DNA from: CAYNOZ01 sp964398955
GTDB taxonomy: Archaea > Methanobacteriota_B > Thermococci > Thermococcales > CAYNOZ01
DNA: 34,230 nucleotides
NCBI GenBank assembly: GCA_964398955.1
Contig: CAYNOZ010000009.1
Coordinates: 1-34,230 of the forward strand
Direction: 5' to 3'
The position numbers were made by a program, and so were the translations under genes. The notes beneath the pieces were generated by a model, which ran no database searches, had not been told where the DNA came from, and saw only the letters and a list, made by a program, of their open reading frames with translations. Positions 16,369 to 27,667 of the stretch are shown one piece after another (within the stretch, counting starts at the first letter, position 1; every line of letters begins with the position of its first letter).

Positions 16369-16725
16369 TTATTCCCAATAACTATCTTCTTCATCATAAT
16401 CGTAATTCGTTTTGAAAACGAGAATCTCAAGTGGTTCATTATTATAATTTTTAACATAATGAGTGGTATTAGGTTCACATAGTAAGGTATCGCCTTGTGT
16501 AACTTGATGCTCTTTTCCTTCGATTCCTATAATTCCTTTACCTTTCTGAATATTGAATACTTCAGTCTGATGCTTATGATGATGTGGGTCTACTTCATTA
16601 TCTGGTTTAACTTGGACTATTTGAACTTTAGTTCCTTCACATTCTAGGTCTTCTTCTACATAAAGAACTTTTTTTCTATAATCATCTTTCTCTATCCATT
16701 GATTTTTCTTCTTAGGATTATTCAT
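16369..16725 (-). CDS. Small single-domain cupin protein
   Basis: A 118-residue cupin with the first metal-binding motif DPHHHKHQTEVF (His48-50, His52 and Glu55) and GKG, and the second motif around PNTTHYVKN. Such small cupins bind a divalent metal and may act as mannose-6-phosphate isomerase-like enzymes or as sensors, so the substrate is unknown. It starts 4 nt after the pfkB stop with a GGTAGGTAA motif overlapping that stop, so translation is probably coupled. The charged, Lys/Glu-rich N-terminus and acidic C-terminus are not diagnostic. Confidence 0.8.
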   Translation of the reverse strand: MNNPKKKNQWIEKDDYRKKVLYVEEDLECEGTKVQIVQVKPDNEVDPHHHKHQTEVFNIQKGKGIIGIEGKEHQVTQGDTLLCEPNTTHYVKNYNNEPLEILVFKTNYDYDEEDSYWE

Positions 16726-16729
16726 TTTA

Positions 16730-17653
16730 TTACCTACCGTTTAGTTCTAATTTAGGTTCTCGATCCTTTAGGAAAGACTTTATTTTTTTCCAATCTGAAA
16801 CTGCGGATCTGGCGCCTACTTCTTGAACACAAAATGTTGCACATGAAACCCCTATCTTTCCAACTTCTCTTGGTTTATAATCCTTCAATAGCCCGAATAG
16901 AAGTCCAGCTACGAAAGAGTCTCCAGCTCCAGTTGTGTCTACTGCCTCCACATCGTAGGAAGAAACTTCTATTTTGTCCCTTCCCTCAAGATCTAGAAGT
17001 GCTCCTCCTTTATTCAGCATTATTATTGTGTTAGAGGATTTAAACTTATTTATAATATTATTTAAATTTTGATCTGTAATTTCGTTTTTTAATCTAATTG
17101 CTTCATCTTCATTCATTATAAGATAATCTGTATTTTTCTCTATTTCTTCAGTTATGTCAATTCCTGAAGGATCTAGCGAAACAGTTATATCCCGATTTTT
17201 AGTTATTTCTATAATCTTTCTTATATCTTCTAAGGAGTTACTGGTCATATGAATATGTTTACTTCGGCTTAAATATTCCTCTTTAATTTCTTTCTCAGCA
17301 TTGGCTCCAGTATATTTTATCATTCTCTTATCCTGTCCACTGGACAATATAGTAGCTAATCCAGAGTGTTTATCAACTTTTCTTATTCCTTTAGTGTCTA
17401 TATCGTATTTTTTAGCTTCTTTTATATGTTCTTCACCAATCCAATCATCGCCTACGGCTCCGATGAATCCAACTTCTAGACCTAGACTGGATGCCCAGGC
17501 AGCTGTATTTCCAGCAGCTCCTCCGAGTCCAAGTTTCAGATCTTCAGCAAATGCCTTTTCATGGAATTCTGGAAATTCATCTAATATCATGGTTACATCA
17601 AAATTGAGGTTACCCATGCAGATCAGATCAAGGTCCTTATGGTTTTCTTCCAA
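16730..17653 (-). CDS. PfkB/ribokinase-family carbohydrate or nucleoside kinase
   Basis: A 307-residue sugar-kinase-family protein. The N-terminal GGAAGNTAAWASSLG (about 43-57) forms the substrate site, and DTTGAGDSFVAGLLFG (about 241-256) holds the catalytic Asp and the anion hole. VGFIGAVGDDWIG is also family-typical. Archaeal relatives include nucleoside kinases and phosphofructokinase-like enzymes, and the substrate cannot be decided here. The start is a TTG at 17653. The next ATG (residue 13) would cut into the first beta strand, and an AGGTGAG sits 3 nt before the TTG, so the unusual codon is well supported. It lies 12 nt after the hotdog gene in the same operon. Confidence 0.87.
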   Translation of the reverse strand: MEENHKDLDLICMGNLNFDVTMILDEFPEFHEKAFAEDLKLGLGGAAGNTAAWASSLGLEVGFIGAVGDDWIGEEHIKEAKKYDIDTKGIRKVDKHSGLATILSSGQDKRMIKYTGANAEKEIKEEYLSRSKHIHMTSNSLEDIRKIIEITKNRDITVSLDPSGIDITEEIEKNTDYLIMNEDEAIRLKNEITDQNLNNIINKFKSSNTIIMLNKGGALLDLEGRDKIEVSSYDVEAVDTTGAGDSFVAGLLFGLLKDYKPREVGKIGVSCATFCVQEVGARSAVSDWKKIKSFLKDREPKLELNGR

Positions 17654-17665
17654 ATTCTCACCTGA

Positions 17666-18064
17666 TTAGTCTAATACATGTTTTTTTAATTTTTGACATC
17701 TAAAAATTCCTTCAAAAACTTTTTGTTCTTTTTCTTTATTTTTTACTATACATTCAACGATGTATTTATGGTTTTCATTGTTTTTAACTTCTGCAGTTGC
17801 TTTTAATGTTTCTCCTAATTGAACTGGTTTTAAGAATTTCGATTCACTACTTCCAAGCACTACTGTTTCTTTATTTACAGCTAACATTGCTGCATAATCT
17901 GCTAATCCAAAAATAAATCCTCCATGTACTAAATTTTTATCATCAACTATCATTTCTTCATCGGTCTCTAGTTCCACTACTGATTTGCCTTTTTCAACAA
18001 TTTGAGGCTTCCCTACAAACCTTTCCGAAGTTTTCTTATGAGTTTTTATATCACTCATCTTCAT
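17666..18064 (-). CDS. PaaI-like hotdog-fold thioesterase
   Basis: A 132-residue hotdog protein. The central helix motif LVHGGFIFGLADYAAMLAVN matches the HGG(x)xxxxxD pattern of PaaI-type acyl-CoA thioesterases, with the catalytic Asp in GLADYAAM. Such enzymes hydrolyse acyl- or arylacetyl-CoA thioesters. That would suit a cell that makes these through IOR and VOR, but the substrate is unproven. It is the first gene of the operon leading to hisS. Start sites at 18064 and 18058 are both possible. A TATA-like TTAAATTTTAAAA about 25 nt upstream suggests a leaderless transcript. Confidence 0.78.
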   Translation of the reverse strand: MKMSDIKTHKKTSERFVGKPQIVEKGKSVVELETDEEMIVDDKNLVHGGFIFGLADYAAMLAVNKETVVLGSSESKFLKPVQLGETLKATAEVKNNENHKYIVECIVKNKEKEQKVFEGIFRCQKLKKHVLD

Positions 18065-18269
18065 CAAAAATAGAAATCTTTTAAAATTTAAGTTATTTGG
18101 GATTGGTTTGAATTTTGTTTCTATTATTGGGTAGTGAAGAAAAGCCTTTTATTGGGATAACTTTTACTCTTTCGGTGGGGCTTTCTTGATTTCCTCCTTC
18201 ATAAAGATAAGTCTATGAACGGTTTTTATAACCAGAAATGGACTTATTTTAATTAATTGGTGATATAAG

Positions 18270-18941
18270 ATGGATGAAGAAGAGATAGTGGATGTAAATA
18301 GGATGAAGGAAATTAATAACCCTTTTATTAGGGAAATTTTGACGAATATAAGAGATAAGGAAACTGGGGAGATTGAGTTCAGAAAAGGACTTGTAAAGAT
18401 AGGTAGATACATGGGATACGAAATTACAAAATCGATGGATTATGAGGAAAAAATGGTAGAAACTCCAGTTGATTGGGCTAACGGAATAGAAATGACTGAT
18501 AGGGATAACGTTGTTCTTATCTCCGTGTTGAGAGCTGCAATTCCATATGTTGAAGGTCTTGTAAAAGTTTTCGAGAAAGCCCGAATGGGAATTATAAGTG
18601 CATCAAGAGGACCAGCACCTGACTTTGATGTAGAAATACAATACGCTAAATTACCTAACATAACTCCAAAAGATACCGTAATAATAGCTGACCCAATGCT
18701 GGCTACAGGTTCAACACTTTCAAAAGTTCTAGAATTCGTTAACAATAGCGGAAATCCAAAGAGAAAAATAATTACTTGTGTGAACTCAGCTGATAAAGGT
18801 CTAAACGAACTACTAAAAATGGACTCAGATATAGAAGTCTACACAGCAGCACATGACAAGAAACTAAATGACCATGGATATATCGTACCGGGCCTAGGTG
18901 ATGCCGGAGATAGAGCATTCGGCACCCAGGTGAATGAATGA
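18270..18941 (+). CDS. upp: Uracil phosphoribosyltransferase
   Basis: A 223-residue enzyme that salvages uracil with PRPP to UMP. The PRPP-binding loop is VIIADPMLATGST (about 137-149), the flexible loop contains SASRGPAPDFDVEIQYAKLP, and the C-terminal uracil-binding signature is PGLGDAGDRAFGT. The ATG follows GGTGAT with a seven-base spacing, and a TATA-like TTTTTATAA lies at about 18219-18227. It overlaps the following Lrp-family gene by four bases (ATGA), so the two are translationally coupled. That suggests the regulator may respond to a pyrimidine or amino acid signal, though this is only context. Confidence 0.95.
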   Translation: MDEEEIVDVNRMKEINNPFIREILTNIRDKETGEIEFRKGLVKIGRYMGYEITKSMDYEEKMVETPVDWANGIEMTDRDNVVLISVLRAAIPYVEGLVKVFEKARMGIISASRGPAPDFDVEIQYAKLPNITPKDTVIIADPMLATGSTLSKVLEFVNNSGNPKRKIITCVNSADKGLNELLKMDSDIEVYTAAHDKKLNDHGYIVPGLGDAGDRAFGTQVNE

Positions 18942-19360
18942 TAAAATTAGATGACAAAGATAAAGAGATAATAGAATCATTAAACAAAAACGGTAGAATA
19001 TCCTACAGTAAACTAGGAAATAAAGTGAATTTAAGTGCAAGCGGAGTAAGGAAAAGAGTGATGAGACTAGAAAAAGAAGGACTAATAAAAGGATATAAGG
19101 CTGTACTAGATCAAAGAAAACTTCAAAAAGACTCTCACGCGTTCCTAAAAATAAGAAACGAAGTAGACAAGATAAAAACCAAACTAAAAGAAGATAAAAG
19201 GATTAAAAAAATATACAGAATATCTGGAGATACACCAATAATGATCGAGGGATGGTTCGAAAACAATCAAGAGCTATTTAAATTCATAGAAGAACTTAAA
19301 GAGTCTATTGAAGGAGAAATAAAAGTTGATATAGCATTGGACGAGGAAACAATAAGATAA
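18938..19360 (+). CDS. Lrp/AsnC-family transcription regulator
   Basis: A 140-residue regulator. Residues 1 to about 50 are a winged helix-turn-helix of the AsnC type (DDKDKEIIESLNKNGRISYSKLG, then SASGVRKRVMRLEKEGLIKGY). The remainder resembles the RAM ligand-binding domain, including a Gly-rich SGDTPIMIEGWF segment, the place where amino acids bind in relatives. The ligand and targets are unknown. The start codon overlaps the upp stop codon (ATGA). Two AT-rich palindromes in this window, before pstS and leuS, are the kind of site Lrp proteins use, but nothing links them directly. Confidence 0.88.
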   Translation: MIKLDDKDKEIIESLNKNGRISYSKLGNKVNLSASGVRKRVMRLEKEGLIKGYKAVLDQRKLQKDSHAFLKIRNEVDKIKTKLKEDKRIKKIYRISGDTPIMIEGWFENNQELFKFIEELKESIEGEIKVDIALDEETIR

Positions 19361-19423
19361 ATCAGAGAAAAAAATAAAATAATTGTGAACAAAGATCTCA
19401 AAATGCCAGATCTTGACTCTGAT
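19361..19423 (+). other. Nested inverted repeat directly after the lrp-like gene
   Basis: ATCAGAG (19361-19367) pairs with CTCTGAT (19417-19423). Inside it, AAGATCT (19392-19398) pairs with AGATCTT (19408-19414) around a 9-nt loop. Both arms are perfect 7-bp pairings, with an A-rich 24-nt bulge on the left side. It begins at the base after the stop codon, and a TATTTTTTATT run lies about 20 nt further on. It could be a 3' UTR fold, a terminator-associated structure or a protein-binding site. Confidence 0.4.
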
Positions 19424-19577
19424 AATTATACAATATCTATTCATATTTTTTATTGAAAAAGATAGGCTATGACTTCCTAAACTTCCTTTTAATTCTTCAA
19501 TTTTATATGTAATTTTGTTGATTATATAAATAATAATTTAAATAATTGATTAAAGTTCAATTTGTGGATTGGTAACG

Positions 19578-21950
19578 ATGAAAATTGCTTTGGCTAAGAA
19601 ATCTCAGAGTGAAGGCTTTGATTTTTTCATATTAAATTCGGATAACGATGCTAAGTTTCATTATACACTTAAAATCAGAAATAATAAGCCTCATAGATTT
19701 CTGAAGGATTCCGAATTCAAAAGACCTAAGAATGCTATTGATTTGTTGAGAAAAGCTGATTCAGTTTTTATTGAATCAAATCCTGAGATTGAGCAAATGC
19801 TTGATAAATATCAAATTAGTTATGAAGAGAAGAATTTCTGTCGATATTGTAGAATTGAAGATAAAGTCACAATTTTAAGAAATAATCAAGGGTTTCAATG
19901 GCATGGAGATATCATTTGTAAAGACTGTGCTCTTGAACAACTAGAAAAAGAAGCACAGTACCGATACAATAAAAGGATTTCTTTAGATCATGCAAGAAAA
20001 TTATTAAGTAGATTTAATAACTTGGAAAAAATAATAAAAATGTTCGATCCAGATTTTAATCCGACTGAGCATCCTGAAATCACTAAATTTGACGAATTAA
20101 GTAAAAAGAAAACTGAGGTAGAGGATCTATTTTTAGAGGACATTAATGTACCGGATAAATTAAAAGATGTTTATAAGGAAGATGGGATTAACAAACTTTT
20201 ACCAGTTCAAACTCTTTCCGTTCGAGAAGGATTACTTGAAGATGAAAATCTTTTAGTAGCTGCTGCAACTGCTTCAGGAAAAACTTTAGTAGGGGAGTTA
20301 GCTGGTGTAAGCAGAGTTTTGAAGAAAGGAGAAAAATTTTTATTTTTAGTTCCTTTGGTTGCATTGGCTAATCAAAAATATGAGGAATTTAAAGAGAAAT
20401 ATGAACCTCTAGGTTTAGATATTTCTTTAAGGGTTGGTATTTCGAGATTGGAAAAGCGAGAAATGGTAAGAAGTTTGGATTCGGACATAATTATTGGTAC
20501 TTATGAAGGATTCGATTTCTTGTTAAGATCAGGTAGGCGAATTGAGGATGTAGGAACTATTGCCATAGATGAAATTCACATGTTAAATGAGGTAGGTAGA
20601 GGTCCTCGTTTGGATGGTTTGATCTCTAGATTAAGGTGTGCATACCCTGAAGCTCAATTTTTAGGATTATCTGCTACAGTTGGAAATACTGAAGATCTGG
20701 GAAAGGATCTTGGAATGAAACCGGTTGTGTATGAAGACCGTCCTGTCCCTATAGAAAGACATATATTGCTAACTGATGAAAAAAGAAAGAATTTAAAAAA
20801 ATTAGTTAAGAATGAAGCTAGGAAAACTACTGAAAAAGGTTATAGAGGTCAAACAATTGTTTTCACTAATTCTAGAAGGAAATGTCATAATATATCAGAA
20901 TCTTTAGGGCCAAGATCAGGAGCCTACCATTCTGGATTATCCTATAACGAAAGAAAAAAGGTGGAAAATAAATTTAAGAAACAAAAATTAGATTCAGTGG
21001 TAACAACTGCAGCATTAGGAGCAGGAGTAGACTTCCCAGCATCTCAAGTAATTTTCGAATCCTTAATAATGGGAATTAAATGGCTAACGATCAACGAATT
21101 TAATCAAATGTTGGGAAGAGCTGGAAGACCGAAATACCATAAAAAAGGTAAGGTTTTCCTACTTGTAGACCCTGAGTTTGAATTAGGTGACAGATCCGAA
21201 GAGGAAGTAGCATTTGATTTACTCAAAGGCGAAATACAACCAGTTGGAGAAACATGGGATAAACAAGAAGAAGAAGCACAAATCCTATCACATATAGTTT
21301 CAGATGTAGATCTAAAAAAGGCCTATAAATATTCTATAGGATCAACTCAACCTTTAGAAAAAACATTAGAAGATTTAAAGGAAAAAGATCTGGTTGTTAA
21401 TAGAAAACAATTAAAACCTACAAATTATGGTAAAGCTACATCCATCAGTTTCTTAACTCCAAAAGAAGCAGATTATATTAGAAAAAATTTAAATAATGAT
21501 CCCCTAAAAGTCTGCATTGAACTAGAACCTCTTCAAAATGTTTACATTTCTCCAAAGATCCGTAAAAAAATTGAAAGTCAACTTGGATTCAATGTTCCCT
21601 CTAATGCATTTTCTAATTCTATTCCCCACATAATAGAGGAATTGAAGAATGGTAGTCTTTTAGATGACTTGGTGGAGATGATGTTTGAACTTTCTTTAGA
21701 TGAACCTGAGAAAGCCGAGATTGAAGTTGGAAAAAGAATCATAGAATATAGAAAAAGAGGTTATAACCCAAATAAGATTTCCAAATTTATGTCAAATGAG
21801 TATTATCTTAAAGTTTACACTGGGGATATTTACTCTTGGTTGGATAATATTATTAGAAAATTAGAAGCTTTTATTAGAATATCTGATGTTTTTAATAATT
21901 ATAAGGCTAAAAGTAAAGCTGAAGAGCATATAAATTCTCTCGAACAGTAG
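19578..21950 (+). CDS. Ski2-like superfamily 2 helicase with N-terminal zinc-finger region (DUF5814-type)
   Basis: A 790-residue helicase. The N-terminal 200 residues carry two CxxC pairs (Cys88/91 and Cys114/117), likely a zinc site, as in haloarchaeal helicases annotated with DUF5814. The motor follows: Walker A AAATASGKT (about 228-236), DEIH (331-334), LSATVGN, and motif VI QMLGRAGRP (about 510-518). DEIH and GRAGRP place it near Ski2/Hel308. The C-terminal helical region of about 250 residues shows no motif I recognise. It probably unwinds nucleic acids in repair or RNA turnover, but the substrate is unknown. The ATG at 19578 is preferred to an in-frame TTG at 19569. Codons are mostly T- or A-ending. 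The downstream 200 nt separate it from leuS. Confidence 0.85.
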   Translation: MKIALAKKSQSEGFDFFILNSDNDAKFHYTLKIRNNKPHRFLKDSEFKRPKNAIDLLRKADSVFIESNPEIEQMLDKYQISYEEKNFCRYCRIEDKVTILRNNQGFQWHGDIICKDCALEQLEKEAQYRYNKRISLDHARKLLSRFNNLEKIIKMFDPDFNPTEHPEITKFDELSKKKTEVEDLFLEDINVPDKLKDVYKEDGINKLLPVQTLSVREGLLEDENLLVAAATASGKTLVGELAGVSRVLKKGEKFLFLVPLVALANQKYEEFKEKYEPLGLDISLRVGISRLEKREMVRSLDSDIIIGTYEGFDFLLRSGRRIEDVGTIAIDEIHMLNEVGRGPRLDGLISRLRCAYPEAQFLGLSATVGNTEDLGKDLGMKPVVYEDRPVPIERHILLTDEKRKNLKKLVKNEARKTTEKGYRGQTIVFTNSRRKCHNISESLGPRSGAYHSGLSYNERKKVENKFKKQKLDSVVTTAALGAGVDFPASQVIFESLIMGIKWLTINEFNQMLGRAGRPKYHKKGKVFLLVDPEFELGDRSEEEVAFDLLKGEIQPVGETWDKQEEEAQILSHIVSDVDLKKAYKYSIGSTQPLEKTLEDLKEKDLVVNRKQLKPTNYGKATSISFLTPKEADYIRKNLNNDPLKVCIELEPLQNVYISPKIRKKIESQLGFNVPSNAFSNSIPHIIEELKNGSLLDDLVEMMFELSLDEPEKAEIEVGKRIIEYRKRGYNPNKISKFMSNEYYLKVYTGDIYSWLDNIIRKLEAFIRISDVFNNYKAKSKAEEHINSLEQ

Positions 21951-22103
21951 ATATAATTTATTCTTTTTGTTAATTTTTTAATCATTTTAATTAGATCTGC
22001 ACCTTACTTTTTTATGAGGATCATAATATTAATATAAAGAGAAATCGTCAACTTAAGGGCGTTGAACTGCTGACTTGAATTTAAAAATATTTCACTTAAT
22101 GTT

Positions 22104-22120
22104 TTCATATTAAATATGAA
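22104..22120 (+). promoter_or_regulatory. 17-bp perfect palindrome in the leuS promoter region
   Basis: TTCATATT-A-AATATGAA has perfect 8-bp arms. It ends 32 nt before the leuS ATG at 22153, overlapping the expected TATA position. It may be an operator that competes with TBP. It may equally be an AT-rich coincidence, and no regulator can be named. Confidence 0.4.
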
Positions 22121-22152
22121 TATTAGTAGTAATAGTTTATTAGGTGGACATC

Positions 22153-25017
<2,865 letters not shown>

Positions 25018-25046
25018 TTTTCTTTCATCTTTTCTTAGGTTATAAA

Positions 25047-26048
25047 ATGAATGATTCAAAGATCTCTAATACGTTAAAAGAGTTATATGAAGAATGTCCC
25101 AAAGGAAGAAAATACTCCCAATACTCCAAACTACTTAAAGAACACTTTTCTAACAAATCCTTAAACGAAATTCCAATTGGAGAAGTAAAAAAAGAAAAAA
25201 ACAAACTTGGAGAATTATTAGTAATAAAAAACACAAGAAATATTAACAAAATTCCTGATCACGATACAAAACCTATCCAATACGATTGCCTAAGAGCATT
25301 AAAAGGCATAGGACCAGCAACAGAAAACAAACTCAAAAATAAAGGTTATAAAAGTATTAAAGAATTAAAAAACCATGAAAAATGGGGAGAAAAATCAAAA
25401 AACTTCTTAAACAAAACAAACAAACTTGATACACCAATAACAGGGCATTATCAAAACTTTCTAGAAGAAAGAATTCAAGGAAATGATTGGACAATCTTCG
25501 ACCTATACAAAAACCATAACCTCGAAGATTTCATAATACTAGATATAGAAACAATAGGCTTATCCAAAGTACCATTATTCTTAATAGGGTTAGCAGAAAT
25601 TAAAAAAGAAAAACAAAAAGTGAAAACAACCCAGTACCTAGCCAGAGATTTCAATGAAGAAAAAAATATATTACTTGAAACCCGAAACCATATCACAAAT
25701 CGGCCCTTAATAACTTTTAACGGAAAAAAATTCGATATACCATTCATAAAAAGAAGAGCACTCCACCATAATATAGAAACCAATATTAAAGAAAATTTAA
25801 ACCTAGATATCTTAAAATTTGCAAAAAACACATGGAAAGAAGAATTAAACAATTGCAAACTAAAAACACTTGAAAAAAGATATAATGTAGAAAGAAAAGG
25901 AGATATTCCCAGTGGAAAAGTTCCAGACTACTACACCCAATTCACCAGAACCGGCAATATAGGAACCTTAGTACCTATCTTAGAGCATAACATTCAAGAC
26001 CTTGTATCCACCGCAAAAATATTCACGGACTTGATCAAAAAAAGATGA
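25047..26048 (+). CDS. Helix-hairpin-helix plus RNase H-like (YprB-type) exonuclease
   Basis: A 333-residue protein. A helix-hairpin-helix (LKGIGPATENKLKNKGYKSI, about 85-104) precedes an RNase H-like DEDD nuclease. Candidate catalytic acids are Asp166 and Glu168 in LDIETIGL, Asp230 in FNGKKFDIPF, and Asp318 in EHNIQDLVS. This matches the YprB-like predicted exonuclease family (COG3359), here with an added DNA-binding module. Such proteins probably trim nucleic acids in repair, but the substrate is unproven. It starts 29 nt after the leuS stop and may be read on the same transcript. Its Lys/Asn-rich composition is more AT-driven than that of leuS. It ends 4 nt from the convergent xpt gene. 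Confidence 0.75.
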   Translation: MNDSKISNTLKELYEECPKGRKYSQYSKLLKEHFSNKSLNEIPIGEVKKEKNKLGELLVIKNTRNINKIPDHDTKPIQYDCLRALKGIGPATENKLKNKGYKSIKELKNHEKWGEKSKNFLNKTNKLDTPITGHYQNFLEERIQGNDWTIFDLYKNHNLEDFIILDIETIGLSKVPLFLIGLAEIKKEKQKVKTTQYLARDFNEEKNILLETRNHITNRPLITFNGKKFDIPFIKRRALHHNIETNIKENLNLDILKFAKNTWKEELNNCKLKTLEKRYNVERKGDIPSGKVPDYYTQFTRTGNIGTLVPILEHNIQDLVSTAKIFTDLIKKR

Positions 26049-26052
26049 TAAT

Positions 26053-26619
26053 CTAAATTATCACTATTTCATTATCGACTAAATCAATATCTGCTAAAGT
26101 TTCAACCTTTATTCCTTTAGATTCGATTAGTTTTCTTCCACCAGTGTACTCTTTGTTTATAGCAGTTCCAACCCCTACTAATTCTGCATTAGATTCTTTA
26201 ACAAGATCCACAAGAGCTAAAGTAGTTTTTCCAGAAGCTATAAAATCATCTATAACTAGTACTCTATCATTATCTTTCAAATATCTTCCTGATACAACTA
26301 ATTCATTCTCTCCACCTTTTGTAGGTGATTCTACAGAAGTTGAAAAGTATTCACCCTCCATAGTAACAGGTTTACTTTTTCTGGCATATATTACGTCCAC
26401 TCCCAAATTAATTCCTGTAGTTAAACTAGCTGGAATTCCTGAAACTTCAGCTGTTAAGATCTTTGTAACTTCATAGTCCTGAAACCTTTTCGCAAGTTCC
26501 TCTCCCATTTTCTCCATTAATTTAGAATTTATTTGATGATTTAGAAAAGAATCTACTTTAATTATTCCGCCTTCTAATACTTCTCCTTCCTCTTCGATTT
26601 TTTCTACAAGTTCTTTCAT
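26053..26619 (-). CDS. xpt: Xanthine phosphoribosyltransferase, bacterial Xpt type
   Basis: A 188-residue type I phosphoribosyltransferase that converts xanthine and PRPP to XMP. The N-terminal KIEEEGEVLEGGIIKVDSFL and NHQIN segment, which is specific to the Xpt subgroup of Bacillus and relatives, sets it apart from archaeal Hpt and Apt. The PRPP loop is VLVIDDFIASGKT (119-131). The length is the same as the Bacillus enzyme. It has its own promoter (TATTTATATT) and a GGAG ribosome-binding motif. Adenine as the alternative substrate cannot be excluded. The gene stands alone, convergent with the exonuclease gene. Confidence 0.85.
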   Translation of the reverse strand: MKELVEKIEEEGEVLEGGIIKVDSFLNHQINSKLMEKMGEELAKRFQDYEVTKILTAEVSGIPASLTTGINLGVDVIYARKSKPVTMEGEYFSTSVESPTKGGENELVVSGRYLKDNDRVLVIDDFIASGKTTLALVDLVKESNAELVGVGTAINKEYTGGRKLIESKGIKVETLADIDLVDNEIVII

Positions 26620-26643
26620 TGTATTTCTCTCCTAAAAACAAAG

Positions 26644-26653
26644 TAATATAAAT
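26644..26653 (-). promoter_or_regulatory. TATA-like promoter element of xpt
   Basis: On the minus strand this reads TATTTATATT, about 25-35 nt before the xpt ATG, and is followed by TAGGAGAG as the ribosome-binding motif. The spacing suggests a leader of about 10-20 nt. Confidence 0.5.
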
Positions 26654-26715
26654 ACGAATTTATTATTTATTTTTTAGAAATATATTAATTTAGAAAAAGG
26701 TAAAATAGAAATATA

Positions 26716-27654
26716 TTATCTTGGAAGTTCAACTTCTTCGCCTAATCTAGCCCAGCTCTCTTCTAAGTAATCTATTAATTGGTTTTTAGCTTCTTCGTTT
26801 TCCGTTATGTGTTCGAATCTTCCTTGAGTTTTTAGGTATTCTTCTATTGGTTTGAATTCGTTTGGTTTGTAGGTAACGTTAGGTTTACAGATTAATCCGT
26901 CCTCTACTTCGTATAGTATCCACATTCCGGTTTCAACTACTTTTTTTGCAGCATCAATTGTGTTTGCAGGTTCGCTTTTCCATCCTGTTGGACATGATGA
27001 ATATACCTGTATAAAGGATGGTCCATCAACTTCTACTGCTTTTTTGACTTTATTGTAGTAGTCTTGGTAATATCCGATTGATGCGGATGCTGCGTATGGT
27101 ATTCCATGTCCTGCTGCTAGCATGGTCATTGGTTTTTTTGGTTCTCCGCTTCCAATTTCGTCTACATCTCCGGGTGGTGATGTTGTGGTCCATGCTCCGT
27201 ATGGTGTGGATGATGATCTTTGAATTCCAGTGTTCATGTATGCTTCGTTATCATACATTATGTAGGTTACGTCATGGCCTCTTTCCATCATTCCTGATAG
27301 AGCTTGGAATCCTATGTCTGCGGTTCCTCCATCTCCTGCGAATGCTAAAACTTTGGTGTCTTTGTTCTGTTTTTTTAGCGATGCTTCCATTCCTGAGGCT
27401 ATTGATCCTGCAGTTTCGAAGGCTCCATGAACCCATGGTACATTCCAAGATGATTGAGGATAGGCTGATGATACAACTTCCATACATCCTGTTGCTTGAG
27501 CAACTGCTATATCGTCTCCGTTTACTTCATGAGCTGCTTTAAGCGCTAATCTTATAGCTACTGTTCCTCCACATCCGGCACATGCGTTATGACCTGGTTT
27601 AAAGTTTTCAGACCTATCAATTGGGGGTTCGGGTATGTTTTGTGAATCTGACAT
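26716..27654 (-). CDS. porB: Pyruvate:ferredoxin oxidoreductase beta subunit
   Basis: A 312-residue TPP-binding subunit. The proximal 4Fe-4S cysteines are Cys25 and Cys28 (ACAGCGG), Cys57 (ATGCMEVV) and the one in SCPTGW. The Mg/TPP motif is FAGDGGTADIG, and IQRSSSTPYGAWTT is the conserved active-site loop. ACAGCG with GCMEVVS is the POR form, as in Pyrococcus PorB. It is the last gene of the seven-gene por/vor operon. A 62-bp stretch (27182-27243) is identical to one in vorB. Codons end mainly in A or C. The ATG is preceded by GGAGGAATAAATT just after porA. Confidence 0.93.
   Translation of the reverse strand: MSDSQNIPEPPIDRSENFKPGHNACAGCGGTVAIRLALKAAHEVNGDDIAVAQATGCMEVVSSAYPQSSWNVPWVHGAFETAGSIASGMEASLKKQNKDTKVLAFAGDGGTADIGFQALSGMMERGHDVTYIMYDNEAYMNTGIQRSSSTPYGAWTTTSPPGDVDEIGSGEPKKPMTMLAAGHGIPYAASASIGYYQDYYNKVKKAVEVDGPSFIQVYSSCPTGWKSEPANTIDAAKKVVETGMWILYEVEDGLICKPNVTYKPNEFKPIEEYLKTQGRFEHITENEEAKNQLIDYLEESWARLGEEVELPR
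27182..27243. repeat. 62-bp tract identical to one in vorB (29617-29678)
   Basis: Every base matches between 27182-27243 and 29617-29678, including the synonymous positions of about 20 codons encoding the active-site loop NTGIQRSSSTPYGAWTT. The flanking DNA differs at many sites. It is probably a gene-conversion patch. Confidence 0.85.
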
Positions 27655-27667
27655 AATTTATTCCTCC

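Noticed and set aside
18141..18184. AAAGCC/GGCTTT inverted repeat in the upp upstream region
   Set aside because: Only 6 bp around a 32-nt loop, expected by chance.
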